Part shown: one piece after another, positions 11,661-22,200 of the stretch
How positions within the stretch are numbered: position 1 is the first letter of the stretch
How the letters are laid out: each line of letters starts with the position of its first letter
NCBI GenBank assembly: GCA_900323505.1
Contig: OOIN01000012.1
Span: 124,001 to 188,000, forward strand
Direction of reading: 5' to 3'
DNA length: 64,000 bases
Source of the DNA: Ustilago trichophora
Lineage: Eukaryota; Basidiomycota; Ustilaginomycetes; Ustilaginales; Ustilaginaceae
Translations under genes and position numbers: made by a program
Notes under the pieces: generated by a model
Seen by the model: only the letters and a program-made list of their open reading frames with translations
Databases searched by the model: none
Told to the model about the DNA's origin: nothing

Positions 11661-13138
11661 ATGTCCGCCTTCCAGCAGCGTCACGGAAAGAAGAACATCC
11701 TCGCCGAGCACGACGACGATGGTGAGTACAATCCACGATCTACAAGGCTGCTTCGTTCAGTCAGCCGATGGAGCCTGTTCCATGTGAAAGGCTTGGGATG
11801 TGTGTCTGACGAACAGTAGCTGAACTTACATACACCGTCTTATTCACCCCCTATTCTGTTTCTGCTGATGACGCTCGCCTTGCTTGCCATGCGCAGTCGT
11901 CATTGTTTCGGCTCTCCGAACCCCCATCACCAAGGCCAAGAAGGGTGGTCTCTCGCAGTGTGCTCCCGAGGAGCTCCTCGGTTGGACCCTCAAGGGTGTT
12001 CTTGCCGAGTCCAAGATCGACCCTAAGCTCATCGAGGATGTTGCCGTCGGTACTGTCCTTGCTCCCGGTGGTGGTTCCACCCAGGCCCGCATGGGCTCGC
12101 TCTGGGCCGGTATCCCCAACACTGCCGGTTGCAACAGCTTGAACCGACAGTGCTCTTCGGGTCTTGCTGCCGTCAACCAGATTGCCAACCAGATCGCTCT
12201 CGGCCAGATCGACATTGGTATTGGTAAGTGCATCCAAGAAGCTAGGAATGAAACACCGCTGAATCGACAAACTGACTGTTTCTGTTTCTTGCTCCCTTTT
12301 ATTGCCACGCACAGGCTCTGGTGTCGAGTCGATGACCCTCAACTACGGTGCCGGTGTCATGCCCGCCAAGATGTCGGATGCCGTCATGGAGAACGAGGAG
12401 GCCGCCGATTGCCTTATGCCCATGGGTATCACCTCGGAGAATGTTGCCAAAAAGTACAACATCGACCGAACCAAGCAGGACACCTTTGCTGCCGAGTCGT
12501 TCTCCAGGGCGGCTGCCGCCCAGAAGGCCGGCAAGTTCAAGAGCGAGATTGTCACTGTCAAGTACACCGACGACGATGGCAACGAGCGCTCGGTCGATGC
12601 CGACGATGGAATTCGCGAGGGTGTCACCGTCGAGTCGCTCTCTAAGCTCAAGCCCGCCTTTGCCAAGGACGGTTACACTCACGCCGGCAACGCTTCACAG
12701 GTCAGTGACGGTGCCGCCTCGGTCCTGCTCGCCCGTCGCAGCGCTGCCAAGAAGCACGGCCTCCCCATCATCGGCAAGTTTGTCACCTGCGCCGTCGTCG
12801 GTGTTCCTCCTAACATCATGGGTGTCGGCCCCGCCTACGCCATCCCCCGCCTCTTTGAGCTCACCGGTCTCTCCAAGGACGACATTGACATCTTTGAGAT
12901 CAATGAGGCTTTCGCCTCGCAGGCTCTCTTTTCGGTCGAGCACCTCGGCCTTGACAAGAAGAAGGTCAACCCCGTCGGTGGTGCCATCGCTATGGGCCAT
13001 CCTCTCGGTGCCACTGGTGCTCGACAGATTGCCACTGGTCTTGCCGAGGCCAAGCGCCAGGGCGGCAAGAAGCTCATTGTCACCTCGATGTGCGTGGGTA
13101 CCGGTATGGGCTGTGCCGCTCTCATTGTCTCGGCTTAA
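11661..13138 (+). CDS. POT1: 3-ketoacyl-CoA thiolase (ACAA1/Pot1 type)
   Basis: Three exons, 11661-11721, 11897-12223 and 12315-13138, give 403 residues. The enzyme performs the last step of fatty-acid beta-oxidation, cleaving 3-ketoacyl-CoA with CoA to acetyl-CoA (EC 2.3.1.16). The acyl-accepting cysteine is in LNRQCSSGLAAV, the catalytic His in GGAIAMGHPLGATGAR and the second Cys in SMCVGTGMG; NEAFASQA is also present. Sequence order matches peroxisomal ACAA1 (for example MGITSENVA, DIMGxGPAYAIP-like) better than the mitochondrial or acetoacetyl-CoA thiolases. The N-terminal MSAFQQRHGKKNILAEHDDD has no canonical PTS2 nonapeptide, and the C-terminus IVSA is not a PTS1, so the import route is unclear. 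Both introns have GT-AG borders with GTGAGT and GTAAGT donors. Confidence 0.93.
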
Positions 13139-13641
13139 ACGTTAGTTTTCTCCAGGATCCTCGGACCCCTTCAACCTGTAAAATAGATTTCCAAACCAAT
13201 GCTACTCTTGTGAGCTTGAGTGCCAATATCGCTTTGCCTGCAGATGGTTGTGTGATGGACAGATAAAAGATTAGGGTGCACCGGGGTAAACCAGGGTGAG
13301 CGCTGGAATTGTCTAGCATTCATTGTGGGTCCATTACGTCTTGAAAATTGTCCAAAAGCTGAAGGTGGAATGAGATTAGATGGGTGACAATGTGCTCCAC
13401 GCACCGCCAGAAATTTACTCAGCACGCGACGGCGCAATTTGCGCTTTTCTTGGACAGATCTCGCTCACGCCTGTTTCCATCCGTCCACCTTTCGCTCCAT
13501 TCTCTCCTTCTTCTTTACAACCACAAGCTGTCTTGTTGCTAAAAAACGGACGAGCATCAACAGCATTCACAGGCGCTTTGCTCGACTCTGGACAATCAAC
13601 CGCTCGCATCCACTGCAGGTACGGCAGTCAAGTCAGCCACC
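13139..13641. other. Short intergenic, promoter of the acidic protein gene
   Basis: No gene. TC-rich leader sequence precedes the ATG at 13642. A CTGCAGGTACGGCAG stretch just upstream could form part of a 5' UTR intron but is not established. Confidence 0.5.
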
Positions 13642-15972
13642 ATGGACGACGACCCTGACTACGATTACGAAATGGATCCGCAGGCTACCTACTCTGGATT
13701 CCAGGGCAGTACCGAAGAGGCCACCATGGACGATATTGGCAGTGAAGCCATGGCCATGTCAGACGCTGGCATGCACACCGAATCGATCGAAAAGGCTGCC
13801 ATCGACGTCGATTTCCAAGACTCGACAAACCCTCTCCGCGAAAGTACAGTTCACCAAGCCAGCAGCATTGAGGCTTCCATTCCTGCATCCGCTTCATATA
13901 TCGAGAATGAGAATGTCCCTGCGACAGCCCATGTGCCATCAGAAGATCACATTTACGAAGTTGAGGCGGTTCAAGAGTTCGGTGGCGATGCCAAACCTCC
14001 CCATGAGGCTCCTTCGGAAGTCGAAGCGCACACTCAACACAAAAGCGGCCAAGTCAATGCGGAGGTAGCAAGAGATGAAAACGATCAGGATGCGGATCAA
14101 CAGCAGCCTGGCTTTCATGCAGAAGAGCACTATGGAACAAACGCAGAGGAGGAAGAAGATGAGCTGCACCAGGACGCTGGGCATTCCAGAGCGCAGAACG
14201 GTGTCCAGCTCGCCGCCACCTTGGAAGAAAGGGATCAGCTCGAAGGCGAGAGTCAAGGGAATGGCGAGGGAGAGATCCATGGGAACGGTGCAGGCGTGAT
14301 GGCTCCAGAAACGCTTGGAAATGGAATGGACGGCTACTACTCTTCGGAGGAGCAAGAGGTCGCGACTGTACGGGTGACCTTCAACGGTCAAGACTTTGTC
14401 ATGTGGTCGGCCACCGACATCTCGGCCTACATCTGCCACCCAGACAAGGCTCAAGGTGGCGACCAAAGTCATGAATCGGACGAGCTGCTGCCTGTAGAGG
14501 CGCCCGCACTCGAGGTCCAGCAAGATGTGCTGTGGCAACCCCTCGATAGCCTCTTTGCCAGTCTCCGGGAGAAGAACGCTCTCGGCGAGTTTCTCGAGGA
14601 AACGCAGGAGCTGCATCTCACTTTCCCCGACTTGGATCTCGCTGTCGCTGAAGACAATCTCTACTGCCGCGAGATCACCCTGGATGATCTCTTGCAGCTC
14701 CATCATGGTATCGGACTGACGACGAGCTTGCATATCCTGGTATCAGAACGTCCACGTTTCATCACCAAGTACAACGAGCTCGCTCAACATGTCGCAGGGA
14801 TCCTCGGAAACCAGTTGCAGCACAACAGCGATGACTCCGAGCAAGAGGATTCTGCGACGCTCGTTCAGCAGAGCGACCCCTTGTTGAAGAACGTCGAGGA
14901 TCCGAACGCCGAGGAGTCTGCCAGAGAACCTGGGGCTGGAGACAAGGTCGACGGCCAGGCAACAAAAGTTGAAAGCTCTGGCGGTCACATAGGTACTGTG
15001 AGTGCAACCACTCAAGGAGCAGTGCCCGAGTCGACATCTGCGCCTGCATCGCAAAGCAAGTCTCAAGATGCTCAGCAACTCGCATCCGGCGTTCAACCAC
15101 GGGATGCGTCTGAGGATCCCTCGAGCCAGTCCATTGCCCCCGAGGGCTCCTCCATGGAAGCCGCCGACCAGCAGAATGGGAATGTTGGCGCAGAGCACGG
15201 ATTATTCGTCCAGCAGGAGAGCCTTCACCAGAACGTCCCTGATCATAATGGTGGGGCTGAAGCGCTTGTCGATGAAGTTCGGGAGGGCGGACATGATGAC
15301 CAACCTGGAGAATACGATGATGAAGCCGAAGAGGAAGAAACAGGGGAAGTCGGAGAAGGACTCGCGGGAGAGTGGCAGGAGGGAGATGCGGAGGAGGCCG
15401 AAGACGTAGAGGAGGGCGCACCAGAGGAAGGGGACGAAGACGAAGACCAAGTATATGCAGACGAAGCTGGAGACTACGGTGAAGAGGCCGAGCAAACCTT
15501 CTACACGACCATCAACGAGGGCTCGGAAGCAGAGGAGGATGAATTGGAAGAGCCGGAGCAACGAAACGAGCCATCGCATCAAGCAGAGGGACCTTCGCAT
15601 GGGGCAATTCTGGACGAACTCGACCCAAACTATGCCTACCAAGCCGCCGGTGAGACGCATGATTGGCAGGGTACGTGCGACTCGTGGAAGAATACAAGCC
15701 TTGCCAAGCCGTCTACTGACCAGCCAGCTTGTACCATCATCTCGCATTTTGCCGCCTCGACCACAGAAGAAACAGAAGAGCAGATCGTAGAGTATACCGA
15801 GGAGCAGGATGAAGGTGTCCTCGACGCCGGATCTCCGTCATCGCCAGCGTCGACGTCGTATCAGACCACTGCACAACGCAAGCGCGGTCTCGCCGATGAA
15901 GACGATGATGATGTTGCTCAGTACGAGCAAGGCGACTATGAAGCGGAAAGCAAACGTGTCAAGGTGGATTGA
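13642..15972 (+). CDS. Acidic nuclear-type protein with a DUF2420-like domain
   Basis: The ATG has a good context (GCCACCATGG) and the frame is 776 codons long. The ends are strongly acidic and disordered, with E/D clusters such as AEEEEDELHQD and EEEETGEVGEG. The only ordered block is at about residues 240-385: VRVTFNGQDFVMW, then LWQPLDSLFASLREK, LHLTFPDLDLAVAEDNLY and RPRFITKYNELA. Its layout (small Leu-rich helix, a LxFPDLxLxIxED-type strand, a C-terminal RPRFI motif) matches my recollection of the fungal DUF2420 family of unknown function. The C-terminus ESKRVKVD, with an upstream QRKRG, looks like a nuclear localisation signal. A 57-bp in-frame segment at 15671-15727 may be an intron. 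Function unknown. Confidence 0.85.
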   Translation: MDDDPDYDYEMDPQATYSGFQGSTEEATMDDIGSEAMAMSDAGMHTESIEKAAIDVDFQDSTNPLRESTVHQASSIEASIPASASYIENENVPATAHVPSEDHIYEVEAVQEFGGDAKPPHEAPSEVEAHTQHKSGQVNAEVARDENDQDADQQQPGFHAEEHYGTNAEEEEDELHQDAGHSRAQNGVQLAATLEERDQLEGESQGNGEGEIHGNGAGVMAPETLGNGMDGYYSSEEQEVATVRVTFNGQDFVMWSATDISAYICHPDKAQGGDQSHESDELLPVEAPALEVQQDVLWQPLDSLFASLREKNALGEFLEETQELHLTFPDLDLAVAEDNLYCREITLDDLLQLHHGIGLTTSLHILVSERPRFITKYNELAQHVAGILGNQLQHNSDDSEQEDSATLVQQSDPLLKNVEDPNAEESAREPGAGDKVDGQATKVESSGGHIGTVSATTQGAVPESTSAPASQSKSQDAQQLASGVQPRDASEDPSSQSIAPEGSSMEAADQQNGNVGAEHGLFVQQESLHQNVPDHNGGAEALVDEVREGGHDDQPGEYDDEAEEEETGEVGEGLAGEWQEGDAEEAEDVEEGAPEEGDEDEDQVYADEAGDYGEEAEQTFYTTINEGSEAEEDELEEPEQRNEPSHQAEGPSHGAILDELDPNYAYQAAGETHDWQGTCDSWKNTSLAKPSTDQPACTIISHFAASTTEETEEQIVEYTEEQDEGVLDAGSPSSPASTSYQTTAQRKRGLADEDDDDVAQYEQGDYEAESKRVKVD
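15671..15727 (+). other. Possible 57-bp intron inside the acidic protein gene
   Basis: The segment starts GTACGTGCG and ends CTACTGACCAGCCAG, with donor, branch-like CTGAC and acceptor. Its length is a multiple of three and it has no stop, so spliced and unspliced forms differ by 19 residues around DWQ/ACTII. Confidence 0.5.
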
Positions 15973-16079
15973 TCCTTTTCGTCATGTCATGCTAGCAAGT
16001 AGCACTGGGAGGAGAAACCTTTGCAATTTCTGGTCTCTTGATGTGCACCGCCGATACGATTTATCGTCCTCCGCATTCC

Positions 16080-16109
16080 TAGCGCCATCTCTCGTAGCGC
16101 CATCTCTCG
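16080..16109. repeat. 15-bp tandem duplication (TAGCGCCATCTCTCG x2)
   Basis: Two perfect adjacent copies about 110 bp beyond the stop codon of the acidic protein gene. Confidence 0.9.
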
Positions 16110-16119
16110 TTCTGCACCT

Positions 16120-16545
16120 CTAGCAGGACGTAGCTTTGATTGGCATCATCCACAGCATACCCTCTCCACTCCAACAAAAAGAAGCTTGGTATCTCGCTGA
16201 AATTATCCGCTTTCTGAGCATCGCTTACAAGATGCGGTCGATGCTGCATCGCATCTCGATACCCAGTCCCGTTTCCTCAACAATGAAAACTTTGCAGCAA
16301 GCATGCTGACATCAACCTTTGCTCTTCGAGCACGTCTCCATGGTAAGTGACAAACGAGCCCCTTAGAATGAATACTGATCTTGGTCGATTTTGGCTCGAC
16401 CGACTTGGCAGAATGAGTCATACGCGCAGTTCGATGTTATGCAGATGGCAGCATGTCGGACGTGGTACGAGGCGAACATCGCGTTACGTACCAGTGAGCC
16501 GACGAAAAGGAGCCATGCTCAACAACATCTCATTGCCCTGATCAT
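16120..16545 (+). pseudogene. Possible decayed or unannotated small spliced gene
   Basis: Three adjacent stretches look coding but do not share a frame. About 16130-16205 reads IGIIHSIPSPLQQKEAWYLA. About 16205-16342 reads EHRLQDAVDAASHLDTQSRF then LNNENFAASMLTSTFALRAR. About 16411-16548 reads NESYAQFDVMQMAACRTWYE and ends at TAG. A good donor (ATG|GTAAGTGA, about 16343) and acceptor (TTGGCAG, about 16410) lie between the second and third, but their phases disagree by one base. Joining the first two needs a one-base insertion. Either this is a gene broken by frameshifts, or the similarity to coding sequence is chance. No family recognised. Confidence 0.25.
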
Positions 16546-16838
16546 GTAGTGCTCTCGAAGTCTTGTCACCACTGAGCCTATACCCTCAATGCAAAAATCC
16601 ATTATGTGTTTCGTTGACAAGACCCATGCATGACCAGCGTAGGTGTTGGTCCGAGTGCGAGTGTATCGCCGATGCATAGTCTGAAAAGTCGGCTGCTGGC
16701 TGAATACGTGCGAAAGACTCATTCTTGATTTCTTGGAAAGGTCAAACCCGAGCCTTGCTGATACGCAGCCCATCCTATTGGCGAATCGGGGGGCCATTTC
16801 GGATGGCGTTGGGCTACGAATTCGTGGACACAACATTG

Positions 16839-16839
<1 letters not shown>

Positions 16840-16873
<34 letters not shown>
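16840..16873. repeat. (CA)n microsatellite
   Basis: About 17 uninterrupted CA units inside the gene-poor segment. Confidence 0.95.
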
Positions 16874-16874
<1 letters not shown>

Positions 16875-17318
16875 CATATACTGTCCGCCTGATTCTTGTT
16901 TATTAGTCCACTGTAGGCCGGGAAGAATGATGATGATGTCTCGAGATCAGATGTGACAGCTTTCGTATCATTCGAAACATGGCCTTGGGCATTGCATCAG
17001 GCTAAGAAAGGAGACTGTTCAACAGGAACAGGAGCTACAATAGCTTTGTCTACGAGTAAAGAAAGGTACTGTATAGTACAGATAAGAGCTTTAGCGAAAT
17101 GAAATATACAAAAGGCAAAACGGACCTGATTTGGTGGGCAAGATGGAGCTACGGTACAGTACAGTAGTTGCATTCCGAGCATCCGGGTACCGCGGTCAAA
17201 GAATGGATGCAGGAAAGGTGAACTACTGTATTTCAAAGCTTGTATTGTAAACAACAGAAGCAAAATAACCACAAAGAAAAAAGCCCCCGGTGGCGGCGTC
17301 AGTCAAGTGTCCCAGTCC

Positions 17319-17353
17319 AAGCAAAGCAAAGCAAAGCAAAGCAAAGCAAAGCA
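17319..17353. repeat. (AAAGC)n microsatellite
   Basis: About seven pentamer units of AAAGC/GCAAA. Confidence 0.9.
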
Positions 17354-18609
17354 TCACCAAAAAGCAGCTGAACAGGTACTGTAAGGAGTTCAATCATGTG
17401 CTACATCCTGTAAGCGCGCCGAGCTTGTGATTTAAAGTGCCGACTGAAAAAAAGGGGAGCGGTTAAAGAAAGCTGGTTTCGATTGCGCAAGGAGGATGGA
17501 GCCAAGCTCAGCTACACTGAGATAGGGATATAACCGTACAGTGACTTACAGGCCTGTGGTAAAGGAGGCGAGGTGATGACTTCCCCGCATTTTGGCATTC
17601 AAAGCTGACCGGCTGTCTGGACCATTGCCTCATTACGGCCCCTCTCTCTCTCTCTCTTGATGCTGGGTGGGAAAAGATTTCGAAAAAAAATCTGATTTTG
17701 GCAATTGCGCCAGAGGCCAAGAGAAAATTCGGCAAGGGGAACCAGGCAGCAAATTTCTTGTACAGTACAGCAGCACAGCCATTACAGTAACAGCCGTCTG
17801 GTGGAGAGGGTGGGGAAAAAACAAAAACAAAACAAAAAAACAAAAAAAAAGCATGTTGAAAGCCAACGGAGCCGGTCCAACCAGCGAGATGAACCGCAAA
17901 GACAGAAAAGAGAAAAGAGAAAGAAGAAAATCTCCAATGCGATGGCGCAACAAAGAGGATCAACATCAAAACAGGCTTATCATCTGACTCGGATATCACT
18001 TCGGCTGCTGTGTCTCTGCAAAGTCATCGGTCGAATCGGAAAAGGAGGTCTGCAACCCACCGAAATTCTCAGACAAGCAAGTCGATTTGGTCTGACCCAG
18101 CTGAACAAACTTGGTCTCGGTGGCAAAAACTCGAAAAGACCCAATGAGATGCGAGCGACTTGTCTCCAAGACAGGAGTGCCATATTGGCGCGCAACACAA
18201 GCAAAGATTTGGAACCCCAGCACCTGTTTCTCGGTCTGAATCCTCCAACGTGAGCATCGTCTCGACTGTGGGGCAAGGATCATGACACACACACGCTGAC
18301 CTGGCCATCACCGGGTCGTCCTTTTTTTGAGCTCCGCCTCAGACTCTGGAAAGCTCAACCGACGATTTTGATAAAAGATAATTCGATACTGCACTGTACT
18401 GTACGTGATGATCAGGTCTGAGAACACGATACCGAGATGACCACCGAGAATGAATGACGCTTGGATGCCTCACTTGCCCGTGCAAAGAGGTCGATCGGGA
18501 TCTTACGGAACCGGCAAACGAACCTTTTAGCAAAAAGACGAAAAGCTCAATATGCGTCCAGACCGTGCAACCACAAGTCAAAGCCGGGGTCCTACACCCC
18601 TTAACCGAG

Positions 18610-18804
18610 TCATGAACAGGAGAGCTGGAGACCGGTCATTAACGTTACCATACCACTGGAACCACTTACTGTACAGCACACTGGCACAGTAGTGTCAGGG
18701 CAGTTGCAAACGCAGGAGCAGCATTCGGGGGTTGTTGTTTTTTTTACTAGTGTCTTTTTTCGGCAATGCTTCATCTTGGCAATCTGATTGTTGTTGTGAG
18801 ACAT
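18610..18804 (-). CDS. Doubtful cysteine-rich small ORF
   Basis: A 64-codon ATG-started frame contains nine cysteines, seven of them in the cluster ECCSCVCNCPDTTVPVCC, an arrangement reminiscent of metallothionein-type Cys-x-Cys clusters. There is no signal peptide and no neighbouring gene context, and part of the frame overlaps a CTGTA-type repeat site. Fungal metallothioneins are very short and easily missed, but chance is the simpler explanation here. Confidence 0.15.
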   Translation of the reverse strand: MSHNNNQIAKMKHCRKKTLVKKTTTPECCSCVCNCPDTTVPVCCTVSGSSGMVTLMTGLQLSCS

Positions 18805-19257
18805 TGATCCGGCTTGGTGATTCAGTGCAAGTACATGGGAGAGAAGGGTCTTTGGCTGGTAATGGAACTTTGCTCGTCTTGTCGATTTTGACGAGGGATG
18901 GTGTCTCATTACTGCGAGATCGCCCTGATACCTCCTCGCTCATCATTGAGGGTCGAGGGTAGAGTTCGGCAGGTTTGAGCGATCAAAGACCGAGAGCAAG
19001 CTCTTCTAAGTACAGTACAGCCAGTGACGACCGAAAGCAGAAATTGTCCAGAGATCTGATAAATGCATGGACCAACCAACTGCAACGCTCCGAGTCTGCA
19101 ACACTAATACAGTCTGACCACAAAAAAAAAACACCCCAAACACCGGTAAAGAGAGAGCGGCTCATGCGAACGCACAGAGACAGCTGCTGGTCGTCGGAGA
19201 GGAAAGAAAAGGACTTGCATCCGTTCATGCAGCCAGCGAAGAGCGCGTTCAGAAATC

Positions 19258-19258
<1 letters not shown>

Positions 19259-19293
<35 letters not shown>
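19259..19293. repeat. (GT)n microsatellite
   Basis: About 17 uninterrupted GT units. Confidence 0.95.
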
Positions 19294-19295
<2 letters not shown>

Positions 19296-22200
19296 TTCCG
19301 ACATGATGCACCGAAGCCCACAGTCCAAAGCCACACAAAGAAAGATTGGCTGCTGTTATGTTGTTGGATGAGCTGTGACTCTTACCAGAGGTGGCGATGG
19401 TGTTTGCATTTGAACCCTAATTATGTGTGACAGGGCATGGGAAAAGCAAAAGAAGATAGAGAAGAAAAAAAAAGGGAGGGGGCAAGGTGGGAAAGCCCTT
19501 TGATGTCGCCACTCCTTGTTCGGAGATGTTATCTCTCATGCGTTGCTCATTCATCATTAGCTTGTCGACGAGTTTTCATGCCGATTTGCTCGAGAGTCGG
19601 ACAAGGAAGCGCAGAACCGAACATGAATTCAAAGCTCTTTTTCTTGTTTTCATTTTTTGTTCTTCTCCTTCTTCTTTTCAGGCTCTTGAGGCGTTGGTCG
19701 TCGGCCGATACAGCCGCATCTATACGGCACGCAATGATAAGGAGATGGAAGGACATTTGCTCGGTTCAGGAAGAGGCAAAGCAAGTGACCAGCATCGCGA
19801 TGGCGACGGCGGCCAGAGGTGCTATCGCAAAGCACGTCTTTTTTTTTTTCTTTTTTTTTTTTTCTCTTTTGTCTTTCTCGGTTGGGCGATGCTGTGTATT
19901 TTACTGTACAAGCATCGAGGATTCGGGAGAAGCACAAATTTGGAAGGGGAAAAAAAAGAAAAGAAACGAAAAGAAAACGTTCGAGACCGTTGTGACCGGC
20001 GAGAGGTTCGCGTCGGTTAAGCGAGATTGCGGAGCTTCAGCTGAGTCTGGTCAGAGTTGATGCGTACCAGAGCTGTGTCACTGACATTGATCCCAGCTTT
20101 TTTGAGCAGTCACTCTGGGCGGCTGAGCTGGTTTACAAGACAGTATTTTCCTTTTCTTTTGAAACGCTCGTCTTGATTGTCCGGGGAAGTTGTTGTTGCC
20201 TTTTGCCCCTCTTTGGCAGTGGAACTCCAAGGGTGTGGTAAGGATGCAATTACAGTACTGTACAGTACAATGAATGTAATTGACTCTGTCTCCCTTCTTT
20301 TTTGGTTCGAGCTCTCATGAACCTCGTCATCTGATTGCTACGAAAACGTCGGCGTCTCATGAAACGTGCAAAGAAGTCAAGCCAGCAAAGTAAAGTGAGT
20401 AAAGGAAGTCAAAAGAGTGGTTTGGCGGGCGTTGGCGGGGACAATGGCTCAACACGAACAACAACCAACGTTCCTTGTCCATTCATATGAACGACCAAGG
20501 CGTGCCTTTTTTCTTTCCTGGTCTGCTCTAAGTTCGAGCATGGATCTCATCCTCATGGTGTCCTTTTTTTTCGTGCACGTTCTGTTCTGTTGGTCACAGT
20601 CACAGGTAGTCACACGGTGGCCGGCGTTCAAGGGCAAGTGCAAGTCTGTTTGAAGCACAGCTAGTTTCGTTGCAGACGCTCTTTTGTTTCGAGCGTTCCT
20701 TGACTCGATGGCTCGCATCCAATCAAAGCTCTCGTTAGCCGCACGCAAGCATACGATTTTGCGACCGATCTGATTGTGATGCGAGGCGTGTCGCAGCCAC
20801 ACGCCTTCTAGAAAAGGAGCCGCGGTGCAGATCTCCACCAAGGCTTGCCAGACTCTTGGCTACGCCAGGAGCACGTCACATCGGAAAAGTCGGGACAATC
20901 CAAAACCTCGAGCGATAGCAGAAGAGAGGAGGCAACCTGCGACACCGGGCGGGAGATCAGAGTGATGGCGTGCAGCAGAGAGACAAGAGCCTTGGATTCT
21001 ACACAGAGAACTGCGAAAGAAAGAGAGAGAAAAGAAGAAGAGAAAAAAAAAGAAAAAAAAAAGTGTCCTTTCTTGTGCTGTGGCTGACTCGTGCTTCTAG
21101 AAAAAGCAGGCTTGGCTGGCAAATTCTGTGGATCTTTTTTTTATTTACTGTATTTATTTTTGTTGAGTTTACAATAAATCAAGTATTCTAAAGGTCACAG
21201 TTGAAGTGCCTCAATGTCATCCCGTCGGCTGCGGCTCAGGCGGCCACCAAGCTTATGATCAGCCGCTTGGTAGAAACGCGCAGCGACAAGAGTCGAGACA
21301 ACCAGCGCTGACTGACTATAGTCGAAACCAAATCCGCCTCTGACGTTTTCAGTTTGACTTTTCTTCTCTTGTTTGCTCGTACTGTCTTGCGTCTCAGCTC
21401 TCATTTCTTACAGCTCATGTCTGAAACTCGAGCGAAAAGGATCGAGCAGTGGAGGGATGGTCGATGATAGGAGGCAATTCAATAAGATAGAGAGTGCGTG
21501 CGTGTTGAGCTTGGTGATGCTTGGTTGTTCAACTGTGACCGAGAGTGTCCTCGTCGACTAACGTTAGGTTATCTTAATTTTCATTTTTATTTTTATTTTT
21601 TTATTCTTTGTGTGTGCTGCACTTGCATATGCATGAGTGCTTGAGTCGCCTTTTCGGCGACGAGTGGATGAGGTGGGTGGGTGTCAAGCCGCGATCACGT
21701 CTGATCAAGCAGCATCGCAGCCAACGCAGCTGAAAAAAGGCTCGTTGCGTGCTCTCTCTGTCTCTCTTTCTCACACACACACACACAGAGCAGGAGCGGA
21801 TGATCCGACCGTGCTCGAATCCCGATTGGTATTGCTCTTTGCAGCACAACACTCTTCAAGTGCTGTGTACAGTCGACTGCCGATTCTTTGAGTATGTTTG
21901 TGCATCCGACCTACGCCCTCTGTGCCTCGCCAAACACCTTGAGCCGCCAACGGATTCGGGTCGCCTTGTCTTGATTCCCATGGAATTGTACACATGCATC
22001 ATGCAGAGCACAGAGAGATCAGACCAAAAGCCCACAGGACTACTCTGTACCGTTGCTACATTACAGTCGATACCGAGCGGTTTTCGGTGCCATGATCGCA
22101 CACAATCCGATTCCTTCCTTCCTAATCAGCTCTGCAAATTATTATTTTATCATTCTTTTTTATCTAATTGAAAAAAGAAAAGGATGCGCGCTGTTTGACT

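Noticed and set aside
17705..18253. 182-codon plus-strand frame
   Set aside because: Low-complexity Lys/Gln/Arg start and no recognisable domain.
19437..20060. 207-codon plus-strand frame with hydrophobic segment
   Set aside because: The hydrophobic part comes from T-rich tracts; only the acceptor-like site inside it is kept as a weak observation.
21637..22171. Possible tRNA-like or coding segment near TGCTCGAATCCC
   Set aside because: A B-box-like match without a convincing A box or acceptor stem; no tRNA found anywhere in the window.
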